Assembly (NCBI GenBank): GCA_017521875.1
Contig: JAFXBH010000006.1
Span: 1-6,485 of the forward strand
Length of the DNA stretch: 6,485 bases
DNA from: Oscillospiraceae bacterium
GTDB lineage: Bacteria > Bacillota > Clostridia > Oscillospirales > Oscillospiraceae
Direction of reading: 5' to 3'
In this document: positions 1-5,963 of the stretch, one piece after another
Numbering within the stretch: position 1 is the first letter of the stretch
How the letters are laid out: each line of letters starts with the position of its first letter
Notes under the pieces: model-generated
What the model was told of the DNA's origin: nothing
Database searches by the model: none
What the model saw: the letters and a program-made list of their open reading frames with translations, nothing else
Program-made: the position numbers and the translations under genes

Positions 1-64
1 GGTATGGTTATATTACCACATATTGTGAGAAAAGAAAAGCATTCTTTTTAGGAGGCAATTTCCC

Positions 65-1249
65 ATGAATGTTTTGATTATCAACGCCGGTAGTTCTTCT
101 CTGAAGTACCAACTGATGAATCCCGAAACCGGCGACGTATCTGCCAAGGGTTTGTGCGAGCGTATCGGTATCGATGGCCGTCTGAACCATAAGGTCGGCG
201 ACGATAAGATCGTGAAGGACATTCCCATGCCCACCCACTCTGAAGCCATCGCAGCCACTCTGGAGATCCTGCAGGATCCTGAGGTGGGCGTGATCAAGAG
301 CGTGGATGAGATCGACGCTGTTGGCCACCGGGTGCTCCACGGCGGTATGGAATTCTTCGCATCCTGCGTGATCAACGACGATGTGATCGCTGCTATCAAG
401 AAGTGTATCCCCCTGGGACCCCTTCATAACCCCGCTAACCTGATGGGCATTGAGGCTTGCCAGGCAGTTATGCCCAAGACTCCCCAGGTTGCTGTGTTTG
501 ACACCGCTTTCCATATGACTATGCCTCCCAAGGCATACCGTTATGCTATCCCCACCGAGTACTACGAGAATGACTCTATTCGTCGCTACGGTTTCCACGG
601 CACCAGCCATAAGTATGTTGCCCGCCGTACTGCTGAACTGGTTGGCAAGAAGGAATTCAAGATGGTCAACTGCCACCTGGGTAACGGCTCTTCCATGGCT
701 GCTATTAAGGACGGCAAGTGCCAGGATACCACTATGGGTCTGTCTCCCTTGGCCGGCGTGCCTATGGGTACTCGCTCCGGTGATATCGATGCCTGCGTGG
801 TGCAGTTTATCTGCAACAAGTACGGTATGAGCGTGGACGACTGCCTGAATATGCTGAACAAGAAGTCCGGTATGTTGGCTCTGTCCGGCGTATCTTCTGA
901 CTTCCGTGATCTGGAAGACGGTGCTAAGAACGGCAATGAGAACTGCGCTCTGGCCCGTGATAAGTTCTGCTACGAAGTGGCCAAGTATGTTGGCGCATAT
1001 GCTGCAGCCCTGAATGGTATCGATGTGCTGACCTTCACCGCCGGCGTAGGCGAAAATGACTGTGCTGTACGCGCTGCCGTCTGCGAGTATCTGGGCTTTA
1101 TGGGCGTCAAGATTGACCCCGAACTGAACAGCAAGCGTGGCAAGGAAATGAAGATTTCTACTCCCGACTCCTCTGTGGAAGTTTGGATTGTGCCCACCAA
1201 CGAAGAACTGATGATCGCTCAGGATACCGCCGAATTGGTCAATGCTTAA
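65..1249 (+). CDS. ackA: Acetate kinase
   Basis: This 394-residue protein has the usual length and motifs of cytosolic acetate kinase, which interconverts acetyl phosphate + ADP and acetate + ATP, the final energy-yielding step of acetate fermentation. The N-terminal signature INAGSSSLK (6-14) supplies the phosphate-binding Asn7. GHRVLHGG (87-94) carries Arg89, VFDTAFH (144-150) the catalytic Asp146, YGFHGTSH (175-182) His178, HLGNGSS (204-210) a nucleotide-binding loop, GTRSGDID (235-242) Arg237, TAGVGEN (325-331) the adenosine pocket, and PTNEE (377-381) the C-terminal acidic site. No key residue is missing. The start is fixed by AGGAGG at 50-55, nine bases before the ATG. All 26 lysines are encoded by AAG, which suggests a highly expressed gene. 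The partner pta is not in the window; only 64 bases precede the gene, so co-transcription from the left cannot be judged. A terminator hairpin follows the stop. Confidence 0.98.
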   Translation: MNVLIINAGSSSLKYQLMNPETGDVSAKGLCERIGIDGRLNHKVGDDKIVKDIPMPTHSEAIAATLEILQDPEVGVIKSVDEIDAVGHRVLHGGMEFFASCVINDDVIAAIKKCIPLGPLHNPANLMGIEACQAVMPKTPQVAVFDTAFHMTMPPKAYRYAIPTEYYENDSIRRYGFHGTSHKYVARRTAELVGKKEFKMVNCHLGNGSSMAAIKDGKCQDTTMGLSPLAGVPMGTRSGDIDACVVQFICNKYGMSVDDCLNMLNKKSGMLALSGVSSDFRDLEDGAKNGNENCALARDKFCYEVAKYVGAYAAALNGIDVLTFTAGVGENDCAVRAAVCEYLGFMGVKIDPELNSKRGKEMKISTPDSSVEVWIVPTNEELMIAQDTAELVNA

Positions 1250-1257
1250 TGAGTCAC

Positions 1258-1290
1258 AAAAAGGAGGCGGTAATCCGCCTCCTTTTTCTT
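1258..1290 (+). terminator. Terminator hairpin between ackA and pepT
   Basis: GGAGGCGG (1263-1270) pairs perfectly with CCGCCTCC (1275-1282) around a TAAT loop. Flanking A's (1258-1262) and T's (1283-1287) can extend the stem, and the T-rich tract runs to 1290. This is a strong intrinsic terminator shape and is nearly symmetrical, so it could work in both directions. The pepT ribosome binding site starts two bases after the tract, so pepT must depend on readthrough or on a promoter inside ackA. Confidence 0.9.
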
Positions 1291-1300
1291 TGGAGGAATT

Positions 1301-2506
1301 ATGACAAGTGTATTGGATCGCTTTTTGCGTTATGTAAGTTTTCATACCACTTCCGACGAGAATTCCGATACCTGCCCCTCTTCTGCACGGCAGAAATGCC
1401 TGGGTGAATCCCTGGTTGCAGAGATGCAGGCTATGGGTATTGTCGACGCCTATATGGACGAAAATGGTTATGTCTACGGCACTGTCCCCGGCGACCCGAA
1501 ACTGCCGGTGATCGGCCTGATCGCCCATATGGACACCTCTCCTGATGCCAGCGGTGAAAACATTAAGACCCGTGTGGTGGCGTATTCTGGCGGAGATATC
1601 CTGCTGAATGAAGAAAAGGGTATCTATATGCGGGCAAAGGAATTCCCAAACCTGAAAAAGCATCAGGGCAAGCACTTGGTGGTGACCGATGGAACTACCT
1701 TGCTGGGCGCGGATGACAAAGCCGGCATTGCGGAAATTCTGACGGCTGCAGAAGTGTTGCTGACTACAAAAATGAACCATGCGACCTTAAAAATTGGTTT
1801 TACTCCCGACGAGGAGATTGGCCGGGGCGCAGATAAGTTCAATGTCAAGGATTTTGCCGCAGACTATGCCTACACCGTGGACGGTGGATCCATTGGCGAA
1901 ATTGAATACGAAAACTTCAATGCCGCCGGTGCTATGGTGGTATTCAGCGGCAGGAATATCCACCCTGGCAGTGCTAAGGATATGATGAAGAATTCTCAGC
2001 AAATCGCTATGGAATTCCATGGTATGCTGCCTGCCCAGCAGCGGCCGGAGCATACGGAAGGATACGAAGGTTTTATCCACCTGACGGATATGGAAGGCAC
2101 CGTGGAGCAATCCACATTGCGCTATATTATCCGTGATCATGATATGGAGAAATTCCAGCGGAAGAAGGCTATCCTGGAGGAGGCTGCTGCCTTTATTAAC
2201 CGTAAATACGGAGAGGGTACAGCGCAATTGATGATGCAGGACAGTTACTACAATATGCGGGAGAAAATCGAACCCTGTATGTATATTGTAGATCGGGCTG
2301 CCAAGGCTATGGAATCGGTGGGGATTACTCCGCGAATTGTTCCCATTCGGGGCGGCACAGACGGCGCAAGACTTTCCTATGAAGGTCTGCCTTGCCCCAA
2401 TCTGTGTACCGGCGGTGAGAATTTTCACGGTCGATTTGAGTGTATTCCTGTGGAAGATATGGAATTGTGCAGCCGTCTGTTGGTTGAAATACTGACAAGT
2501 CTGTAA
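1301..2506 (+). CDS. pepT: Peptidase T (tripeptide aminopeptidase)
   Basis: This is a 401-residue M20-family dizinc aminopeptidase that removes the N-terminal residue of tripeptides in the cytosol, the end of peptide catabolism. The metal and catalytic residues are in place: HMDTS (76-80) gives His76 and catalytic Asp78; LLGADDKAG (134-142) gives the bridging Asp138; PDEEIGRG (169-176) gives general base Glu171 and ligand Glu172; TVDGG (192-196) gives Asp194; NFHGRFE (374-380) gives His376. RGGTDGARLS in the C-terminal part is the conserved PepT substrate-binding segment. Length matches the family (about 400-410). GGAGG at 1292-1296 lies only four bases before the ATG, slightly tight but convincing. 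The gene is 51 bases downstream of ackA, with a terminator hairpin filling most of the gap and no visible promoter, so expression probably follows partial readthrough from ackA. A second strong terminator follows the stop. Confidence 0.97.
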   Translation: MTSVLDRFLRYVSFHTTSDENSDTCPSSARQKCLGESLVAEMQAMGIVDAYMDENGYVYGTVPGDPKLPVIGLIAHMDTSPDASGENIKTRVVAYSGGDILLNEEKGIYMRAKEFPNLKKHQGKHLVVTDGTTLLGADDKAGIAEILTAAEVLLTTKMNHATLKIGFTPDEEIGRGADKFNVKDFAADYAYTVDGGSIGEIEYENFNAAGAMVVFSGRNIHPGSAKDMMKNSQQIAMEFHGMLPAQQRPEHTEGYEGFIHLTDMEGTVEQSTLRYIIRDHDMEKFQRKKAILEEAAAFINRKYGEGTAQLMMQDSYYNMREKIEPCMYIVDRAAKAMESVGITPRIVPIRGGTDGARLSYEGLPCPNLCTGGENFHGRFECIPVEDMELCSRLLVEILTSL

Positions 2507-2535
2507 AAAAAAGCCTGCGAAAGCAGGCTTTTTTT
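2507..2535 (+). terminator. Intrinsic terminator after pepT
   Basis: GCCTGC (2513-2518) pairs with GCAGGC (2523-2528) around a GAAA tetraloop of the stable GNRA type. The stem is preceded by an A run starting at the stop codon and followed by seven T's (2529-2535). The A and T runs can extend the stem, and the mirrored layout could also stop transcription arriving from the opposite strand. Confidence 0.95.
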
Positions 2536-2570
2536 ATATAAGTTGAAAATAGTAAATCCAGGGATATTTC

Positions 2571-2599
2571 TTGACAGAATAGCCCATTTTCAGTATAAT
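2571..2599 (+). promoter_or_regulatory. Consensus sigma-A promoter of the dehydrogenase gene
   Basis: TTGACA (2571-2576) and TATAAT (2594-2599) are both perfect consensus hexamers with the ideal 17-base spacer. Transcription should start near 2605-2607, giving a leader of roughly 57 bases before the ATG at 2663. It lies immediately after the pepT terminator, so the dehydrogenase is an independent transcription unit. No clear Rex-type palindrome or other operator overlaps it, which points to strong, possibly constitutive expression (inference). Confidence 0.93.
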
Positions 2600-2647
2600 G
2601 TTACCAAGACCAAAGCAGAAATCTGCAGTTGGATATTTTTAAGATTT

Positions 2648-2653
2648 GAGGAG
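2648..2653 (+). promoter_or_regulatory. Ribosome binding site deciding the dehydrogenase start
   Basis: GAGGAG sits nine bases before ATG 2663, whose product begins MSKISVIGAG, the normal N-terminus of this family. This rejects the 40-residue upstream extension beginning at TTG 2543. Confidence 0.88.
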
Positions 2654-2662
2654 CAAACACAT

Positions 2663-3607
2663 ATGAGTAAGATCAGTGTAATCGGTGCAGGCAGTGTTGG
2701 CGCAACTGTGGCCAATGATTTGATGGTGCAGGGTGTTGCATCAGAGATCGTTTTGGTAGATGTAAATGTAAAGAAGGCAGTAGGTGAGGCACTGGATATT
2801 TATCAGGGCGCCCCTTTCCATTCTCCCGCAATTGTCCGTTCCGGTGAATACGCTGACGTTGTTAATTCTGATATCGTCGTAATTACCTGCGGTATTGCAA
2901 GAAAGCCCGGCATGTCCCGTCTGGATCTGGCTCAGATCAATGTTAATATTCTGAAGGATGTTGCAAAGAATGTGGTGCAGTATGCACCCAACGCAATCTA
3001 TGTGATTGTATCCAATCCTGTTGATGTGCTGACTTATGTATTCCATAAGATCTCCGGTCTGCCTGAGAATCAGATCATCGGTTCCGGCACTATTTTGGAT
3101 ACCAGCCGTCTTCAGTCCGAACTGGCAAAGCGTTTCTGCATCAGCCCCAAGAATGTCCACGCCCATGTATACGGCGAGCACGGTGACAGTTCCTTTGTAC
3201 CTTGGTCTTTGGCTACTATCGCCAACAACCATGTGGATGTCTATAAAGACAATTCTCCTGATAAGGATCGGATCAACTGGAATCAAGACTACGAAGAGGT
3301 CGAGGCTTTCGTAAAGAAGTCCGGTGGCATCATTATTGAAAATAAGGGTGCAACCTTCTATGCAGTTGCAATGTCTGTGTGCCATATCTGTAAGTGTATT
3401 TTTGCCGGTGCAGGTACTGCTCTGACTGTTTCCACTATGATGCACGGTGAGTACGGTGTGGACGATGTCTGCCTGTCTACTTTGGCTCTGGTGGACCGTA
3501 AGGGTGTTCGCGGAAAGATCCTGAACAAACTGACAGATGCAGAAGTTGCCAAACTTCAGGCCAGCGCCAACAAACTGAAAGAAGTTATCGCACAGATCGA
3601 AATTTGA
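2663..3607 (+). CDS. ldh: L-lactate/malate dehydrogenase family NAD-dependent oxidoreductase
   Basis: This 314-residue protein belongs to the LDH/MDH superfamily, which reduces a 2-keto acid (pyruvate or oxaloacetate) with NADH in the cytosol. GAGSVG (8-13) is the NAD-binding loop and Asp33 selects NAD. SNPVD (117-121), Asp146, Arg149 (substrate carboxylate) and catalytic His173 in GEHGDS are all present, as is loop Arg86. The specificity position is Arg80 in ARKPGMSR, as in malate dehydrogenases, whereas GATFYAVAM (229-237) is lactate-dehydrogenase-like, so the substrate is not certain; lactate is the usual annotation for close relatives in Clostridia as I recall them. A cysteine cluster CHICKC lies at 240-245. 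The frame is open back to a TTG at 2543, but that lies upstream of the promoter. GAGGAG (2648-2653), nine bases before the ATG at 2663, sets the start. Tandem stops TGA-TAG end the gene. Confidence 0.93.
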   Translation: MSKISVIGAGSVGATVANDLMVQGVASEIVLVDVNVKKAVGEALDIYQGAPFHSPAIVRSGEYADVVNSDIVVITCGIARKPGMSRLDLAQINVNILKDVAKNVVQYAPNAIYVIVSNPVDVLTYVFHKISGLPENQIIGSGTILDTSRLQSELAKRFCISPKNVHAHVYGEHGDSSFVPWSLATIANNHVDVYKDNSPDKDRINWNQDYEEVEAFVKKSGGIIIENKGATFYAVAMSVCHICKCIFAGAGTALTVSTMMHGEYGVDDVCLSTLALVDRKGVRGKILNKLTDAEVAKLQASANKLKEVIAQIEI

Positions 3608-3618
3608 TAGAACCGATA

Positions 3619-3650
3619 AACGGGTGTCCTATGGACACCCGTTGCTCTTT
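3619..3650 (+). terminator. Terminator hairpin after the dehydrogenase gene
   Basis: An 11-bp perfect stem (3619-3629 with 3633-3643, core CGGGTGTCC/GGACACCCG) closes a TAT loop. The following tract, GCTCTTTATAT, is only moderately T-rich. The hairpin starts 11 bases after the stop and is the first of two between convergent genes. On the opposite strand the stem is followed by TATCGG, so plus-strand use is more likely. Confidence 0.8.
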
Positions 3651-3655
3651 ATATG

Positions 3656-3684
3656 TAAAAGACCGGCTGCCATCAGGCAGCCGG
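3656..3684 (-). terminator. Terminator hairpin after yebC
   Basis: CCGGCTGCC (3663-3671) pairs perfectly with GGCAGCCGG (3676-3684) around a 4-base loop. Read on the minus strand it comes eight bases after the yebC stop codon and is followed by TCTTTTA, a reasonable U-tract. On the plus strand it is followed by CTTGTTATTATT, so it may also catch readthrough from the dehydrogenase gene. Confidence 0.85.
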
Positions 3685-3691
3685 CTTGTTA

Positions 3692-4420
3692 TTATTCTTC
3701 CCAGTTGTGCCAGACATTCTGCACATCGTCGTCATCTTCCATAGCGTCGATGAGTTTCTGCATCTGGGTAGCCTGTTCTTCGGTTTCCAACTTCTGATAG
3801 TTCTGGGGAACCATTTCAATCTGGGCGGAAACGAAGGTGTACTTTTCCAGTTTGGCAACCACATCGTTGAAGTCATCGGGTGTGGTGTAGATGGTGAAGC
3901 AATCTTCTTCAGCCTCGAAATCGTCAGCGCCGGCATCCATTGCGTCCATCATAACTTCTTCTTCGTCGTAATCACCGTCTTCGTTGTCGATGACCAAAAC
4001 GCCCTTGCGGTCAAAACTCCAGGCCACACAGCCGGAAGCGCCCAAATTGCCACCAAACTTATCAAAGTGATGACGCATAGATCCTGCGGTACGGTTGCGG
4101 TTGTCGGTCATTGTCTCTACGATCACGGCAACGCCACCAGGGCCGTAGCCTTCGTAAGTAATGGTCTCGTAACTGTCACCGCCACCTGCGCCGGCAGCCT
4201 TTTCCAGACAACGCTTAATGTTGTCGTTGGGCATATTGGCGGCCTTTGCCTTGGTGATAATGGTTGCCAGACGGGAGTTATTAGCAGGATCAGTGATGCC
4301 ACCGCCTTCTTTTACGGCTACGATCAGTTCTTTTGCAATTTTGGTAAAGGCAGCGGCCCGCTTAGCGTCCTGTGCGCCTTTGGTTTTTTGAATATTATGC
4401 CATTTGGAATGTCCGGACAT
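3692..4420 (-). CDS. yebC: YebC/PmpR/TACO1 family protein
   Basis: This 242-residue protein has the full family architecture. The invariant start SGHSKWHNI (2-10) is followed by the basic segment KGAQDAKRAAAFTKIAKE (14-31) and an N-terminal helical domain, then EGYGPGGVAV, the hallmark loop before domain 2. The middle has TDNRNRT and GGNLGASGCVAW, and an acidic C-terminal half contains DDFEAEED and a run of four aspartates near the end. Older annotation calls the family DNA-binding transcriptional regulators. Mitochondrial TACO1 and more recent bacterial work point to a ribosome-associated role in translating difficult sequences such as proline runs, so both labels are seen. The start is supported by AGGAAGGAAG at about 4427-4436, and tandem TAA stops end the gene. 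It has its own promoter at 4460-4488, but no terminator separates it from the upstream NIF3 gene, so readthrough is likely too. A terminator follows. Confidence 0.96.
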   Translation of the reverse strand: MSGHSKWHNIQKTKGAQDAKRAAAFTKIAKELIVAVKEGGGITDPANNSRLATIITKAKAANMPNDNIKRCLEKAAGAGGGDSYETITYEGYGPGGVAVIVETMTDNRNRTAGSMRHHFDKFGGNLGASGCVAWSFDRKGVLVIDNEDGDYDEEEVMMDAMDAGADDFEAEEDCFTIYTTPDDFNDVVAKLEKYTFVSAQIEMVPQNYQKLETEEQATQMQKLIDAMEDDDDVQNVWHNWEE

Positions 4421-4459
4421 AAGAATCTTCCTTCCTGTTACTTGTAAAATATCCCGTAT

Positions 4460-4488
4460 ATTTTAGCAAAACATACTGGGAAAATCAA
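4460..4488 (-). promoter_or_regulatory. Extended -10 promoter of yebC
   Basis: Read on the minus strand, TTGATT (4488-4483) and TAAAAT (4465-4460) are 17 bases apart, and TGC directly before the -10 makes an extended -10 element (TGnTAAAAT). Transcription should begin near 4453, about 33 bases before the yebC ATG. The -35 hexamer overlaps the stop codon of the NIF3 gene (4485-4487), so yebC can be expressed independently of the operon. Confidence 0.72.
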
Positions 4489-5246
4489 TAGAATTTCATA
4501 CAGTCATCGTGATTTTTTGATAAAACCACCTGAATTTCCGGGAAAGCCCCCTGTAATTTATCTGCCAAATAGGATGTGGCAGGATTTTCTGTGTGGAAAT
4601 GGCCTGCGTCGATCAGATTGATACCCAGTTCCTTGGCATCCCAAAACTGGTTATACTTGATATCTGCCGTAACAAAAGTGTCGCAGCCGGCAGCAATCAC
4701 ATCCGGCAGGGAAGAGCCGCAGGATCCGCCGCCTACCGCTACATAAGATACCGGCTTGCCTCCGTCAACATACCGTAACCCCCGGCAGCCGAGACTGGAT
4801 TTTACATTGCTTAAAAAATCCGGCAGAGTGCTATCGTAGCAACCTGCCCGCAGCAGATGCTCGCTGCCAATGACAGAAATATCCGTAAGACCCAGCCGCT
4901 GGGCCAAAATATCATTGACACCTCCCGGTGCGCAGTCCAGATTGGTGTGTGCATTGATGGCGGCGATGTCGTTGCGGATCAGAGTCATTACTGCTTTTCC
5001 TACAGTGGTCTGATCGGTTACCGAGGTCACGGGCTGGAAGATCAGAGGGTGATGTGTCACCAGTAGGTCAGCGCCCAGTTGGACGGCCTCCTGACACACG
5101 GAGGTAAAAGGATCTAATGCAACCAACACAGTCCGGACTTCTTTATCTTTCCGTCCACAGAGCAGACCTGTATTGTCCCAACTCATTTGATAAGAGGGGG
5201 GAGCAACGGATTCCACAAATGCTAAAATATCACTCACTGTGATCAT
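4485..5246 (-). CDS. NIF3-family dinuclear metal-binding protein (YbgI/YqfO type)
   Basis: This 253-residue protein has the ordered motifs of the NIF3 family, toroidal hexamers with a two-metal site in each subunit. WDNTGLLCG (23-31) is the N-terminal signature. THHPLIF (64-70) supplies His65 and His66, HTNLD (100-104) supplies Asp104, and DAGHFHTE (213-220) supplies His216 and Glu220. The length is that of the short form, like E. coli YbgI, without the PII-like insert of B. subtilis YqfO (about 370 residues). Databases often label the family GTP cyclohydrolase 1 type 2, but the biochemical role is not settled. The ATG overlaps the trmK stop as ATGA (5246-5243), and the Shine-Dalgarno AAGGA (5253-5257) lies inside trmK, so the two are translationally coupled. 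This pairing is well conserved in Firmicutes and suggests a link to tRNA or nucleotide metabolism, but that is inference. Confidence 0.95.
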   Translation of the reverse strand: MITVSDILAFVESVAPPSYQMSWDNTGLLCGRKDKEVRTVLVALDPFTSVCQEAVQLGADLLVTHHPLIFQPVTSVTDQTTVGKAVMTLIRNDIAAINAHTNLDCAPGGVNDILAQRLGLTDISVIGSEHLLRAGCYDSTLPDFLSNVKSSLGCRGLRYVDGGKPVSYVAVGGGSCGSSLPDVIAAGCDTFVTADIKYNQFWDAKELGINLIDAGHFHTENPATSYLADKLQGAFPEIQVVLSKNHDDCMKFY

Positions 5247-5905
5247 ATATGTTCCTTCTTTCGTAGTTCTTCTAACGCCTGAACCTTAAAGGGATCGGCC
5301 TGGTCTTTTTGATAGAATACAATCTTTTCCAATCCGCCAATCACCCACTGATAGTAGGCAGAAAAATGTTCATTCTGTTTTAGTGTTGTGGGGAAGTAAC
5401 ACTCTCCGGGTGTAAAAGAATGACCGGGCTGCCAGATCACATCCATAACGGTGTAGAGGAATCTACCGTCTTTCAGCGCCTGCTCCTCCCGAATATACCA
5501 ACCGGTTTCCCATAGATACTGTCGCAGGATAGGCGTCTTGGATTGACACTGCAGGATCAGGTGGTATTGCGTATTCTGCAGCCATGGAGCAGCCGACAGA
5601 ATGGATACCATCGTATCTCCGCCCATACCGGCGCATACCATTATGTCAAAATCCCGGGGGATGTTTTTCACACCGTTGGAAAGATAAAAGGCCATTTTGT
5701 CCCGGACACCATATTTCTCACTGTTCCGCAAAGCACTTTGCAGCGGCCCTTCGTTGATATCCGTTGCCAATACCTTGTCTGCAATGCCATTTTTCAGCAA
5801 ATAAATACCAAGATAGCCGTGGTCGCAGCCAATGTCGGCAACCCGAGATCCTTGTGGTATATATTCGCAACAGGCCAGCAACCGGCCGGATAGGGGAATT
5901 TTCAT
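5243..5905 (-). CDS. trmK: tRNA (adenine(22)-N(1))-methyltransferase
   Basis: From the preferred start this is a 220-residue class I SAM-dependent methyltransferase of the TrmK family (COG2384), which forms m1A22 in the D-loop region of bacterial tRNAs, typically Ser and Tyr species. VADIGCDHGYLG (22-33) is SAM motif I, with Asp24 and Gly26. ATDINEGPL (47-55) holds the acidic residue that binds the SAM ribose (Asp49). VCAGMGGDT (90-98) is the conserved GMGG loop. LILQCQS (116-122) occupies the position of the family's LILQPN-type catalytic motif, with Cys in place of Pro. The C-terminal part (about 170-220) is the helical region thought to help tRNA binding. The frame is open 16 codons further upstream to 5953, but that extension runs through a terminator hairpin; ATG 5905 has GAGGTG six bases before it. 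It overlaps the NIF3 gene by four bases. Confidence 0.95.
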   Translation of the reverse strand: MKIPLSGRLLACCEYIPQGSRVADIGCDHGYLGIYLLKNGIADKVLATDINEGPLQSALRNSEKYGVRDKMAFYLSNGVKNIPRDFDIMVCAGMGGDTMVSILSAAPWLQNTQYHLILQCQSKTPILRQYLWETGWYIREEQALKDGRFLYTVMDVIWQPGHSFTPGECYFPTTLKQNEHFSAYYQWVIGGLEKIVFYQKDQADPFKVQALEELRKKEHI

Positions 5906-5909
5906 AGAA

Positions 5910-5915
5910 CACCTC
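5910..5915 (-). promoter_or_regulatory. Ribosome binding site deciding the trmK start
   Basis: On the minus strand GAGGTG precedes ATG 5905, with the GAGG core six bases away. The product then begins MKIPLSGRLL, the normal TrmK N-terminus. The alternative upstream ATGs (5953 and 5917) give residues not expected in the family and lie within or next to a hairpin. Confidence 0.85.
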
Positions 5916-5916
5916 A

Positions 5917-5954
5917 TAAAGAATATGCCACCCCGGCAAAGACGGGATGGCATA
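5917..5954 (-). terminator. Terminator-like hairpin between the DUF1858 gene and trmK
   Basis: On the minus strand TATGCCATCCCG (5954-5943) pairs over 12 bp, with one G-T wobble, with CGGGGTGGCATA (5935-5924) around a 7-base loop, followed by TTCTTTA. This looks like an intrinsic terminator with a modest U-tract, starting nine bases after the DUF1858 stop codon. The trmK ribosome binding site begins one base after the tract, leaving no space for a promoter, so trmK and the NIF3 gene need readthrough or an internal promoter. Confidence 0.75.
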
Positions 5955-5963
5955 GCCGGTTAT

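Noticed and set aside
9..14. TATATT as a -10 box for ackA
   Set aside because: The matching -35 region would lie outside the window, so it cannot be assessed; A/T-rich hexamers are common by chance.
23..28. TTGTGA upstream of ackA as a possible Rex operator
   Set aside because: Only one half-site is present; the expected inverted TCACAA partner is missing.
30..48. A/T-rich inverted repeat (AAAAGAA/TTCTTTT) just before the ackA ribosome binding site
   Set aside because: Seven pairs, six of them A-T, with a 5-base loop; too weak to call a terminator or riboswitch.
8..1780. Long minus-strand open frame (590 codons) across ackA and pepT
   Set aside because: It is in codon register with two certain genes, crosses the terminator between them, has no family resemblance, and is explained by avoidance of TTA, CTA and TCA codons on the sense strand.
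2543..2570. A second promoter (TTGAAA, 16 bases, TATTTC) ahead of the dehydrogenase promoter
   Set aside because: The -10 is a poor match, and the perfect promoter directly downstream explains expression better.
2543..2662. 40-residue N-terminal extension of the dehydrogenase from a TTG codon
   Set aside because: It lies across the promoter and leader, has no ribosome binding site, and family members begin at the MSKISVIGAG position.
3686..4447. Plus-strand open frame (253 codons) antisense to yebC
   Set aside because: It is in exact antisense register with yebC, which is unmistakable, and spans both ends of it; same codon-bias artefact.
5906..5953. 16-residue N-terminal extension of TrmK
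   Set aside because: It runs through the hairpin upstream of trmK; the internal ATG at 5905 has a good Shine-Dalgarno and gives the family's normal N-terminus.
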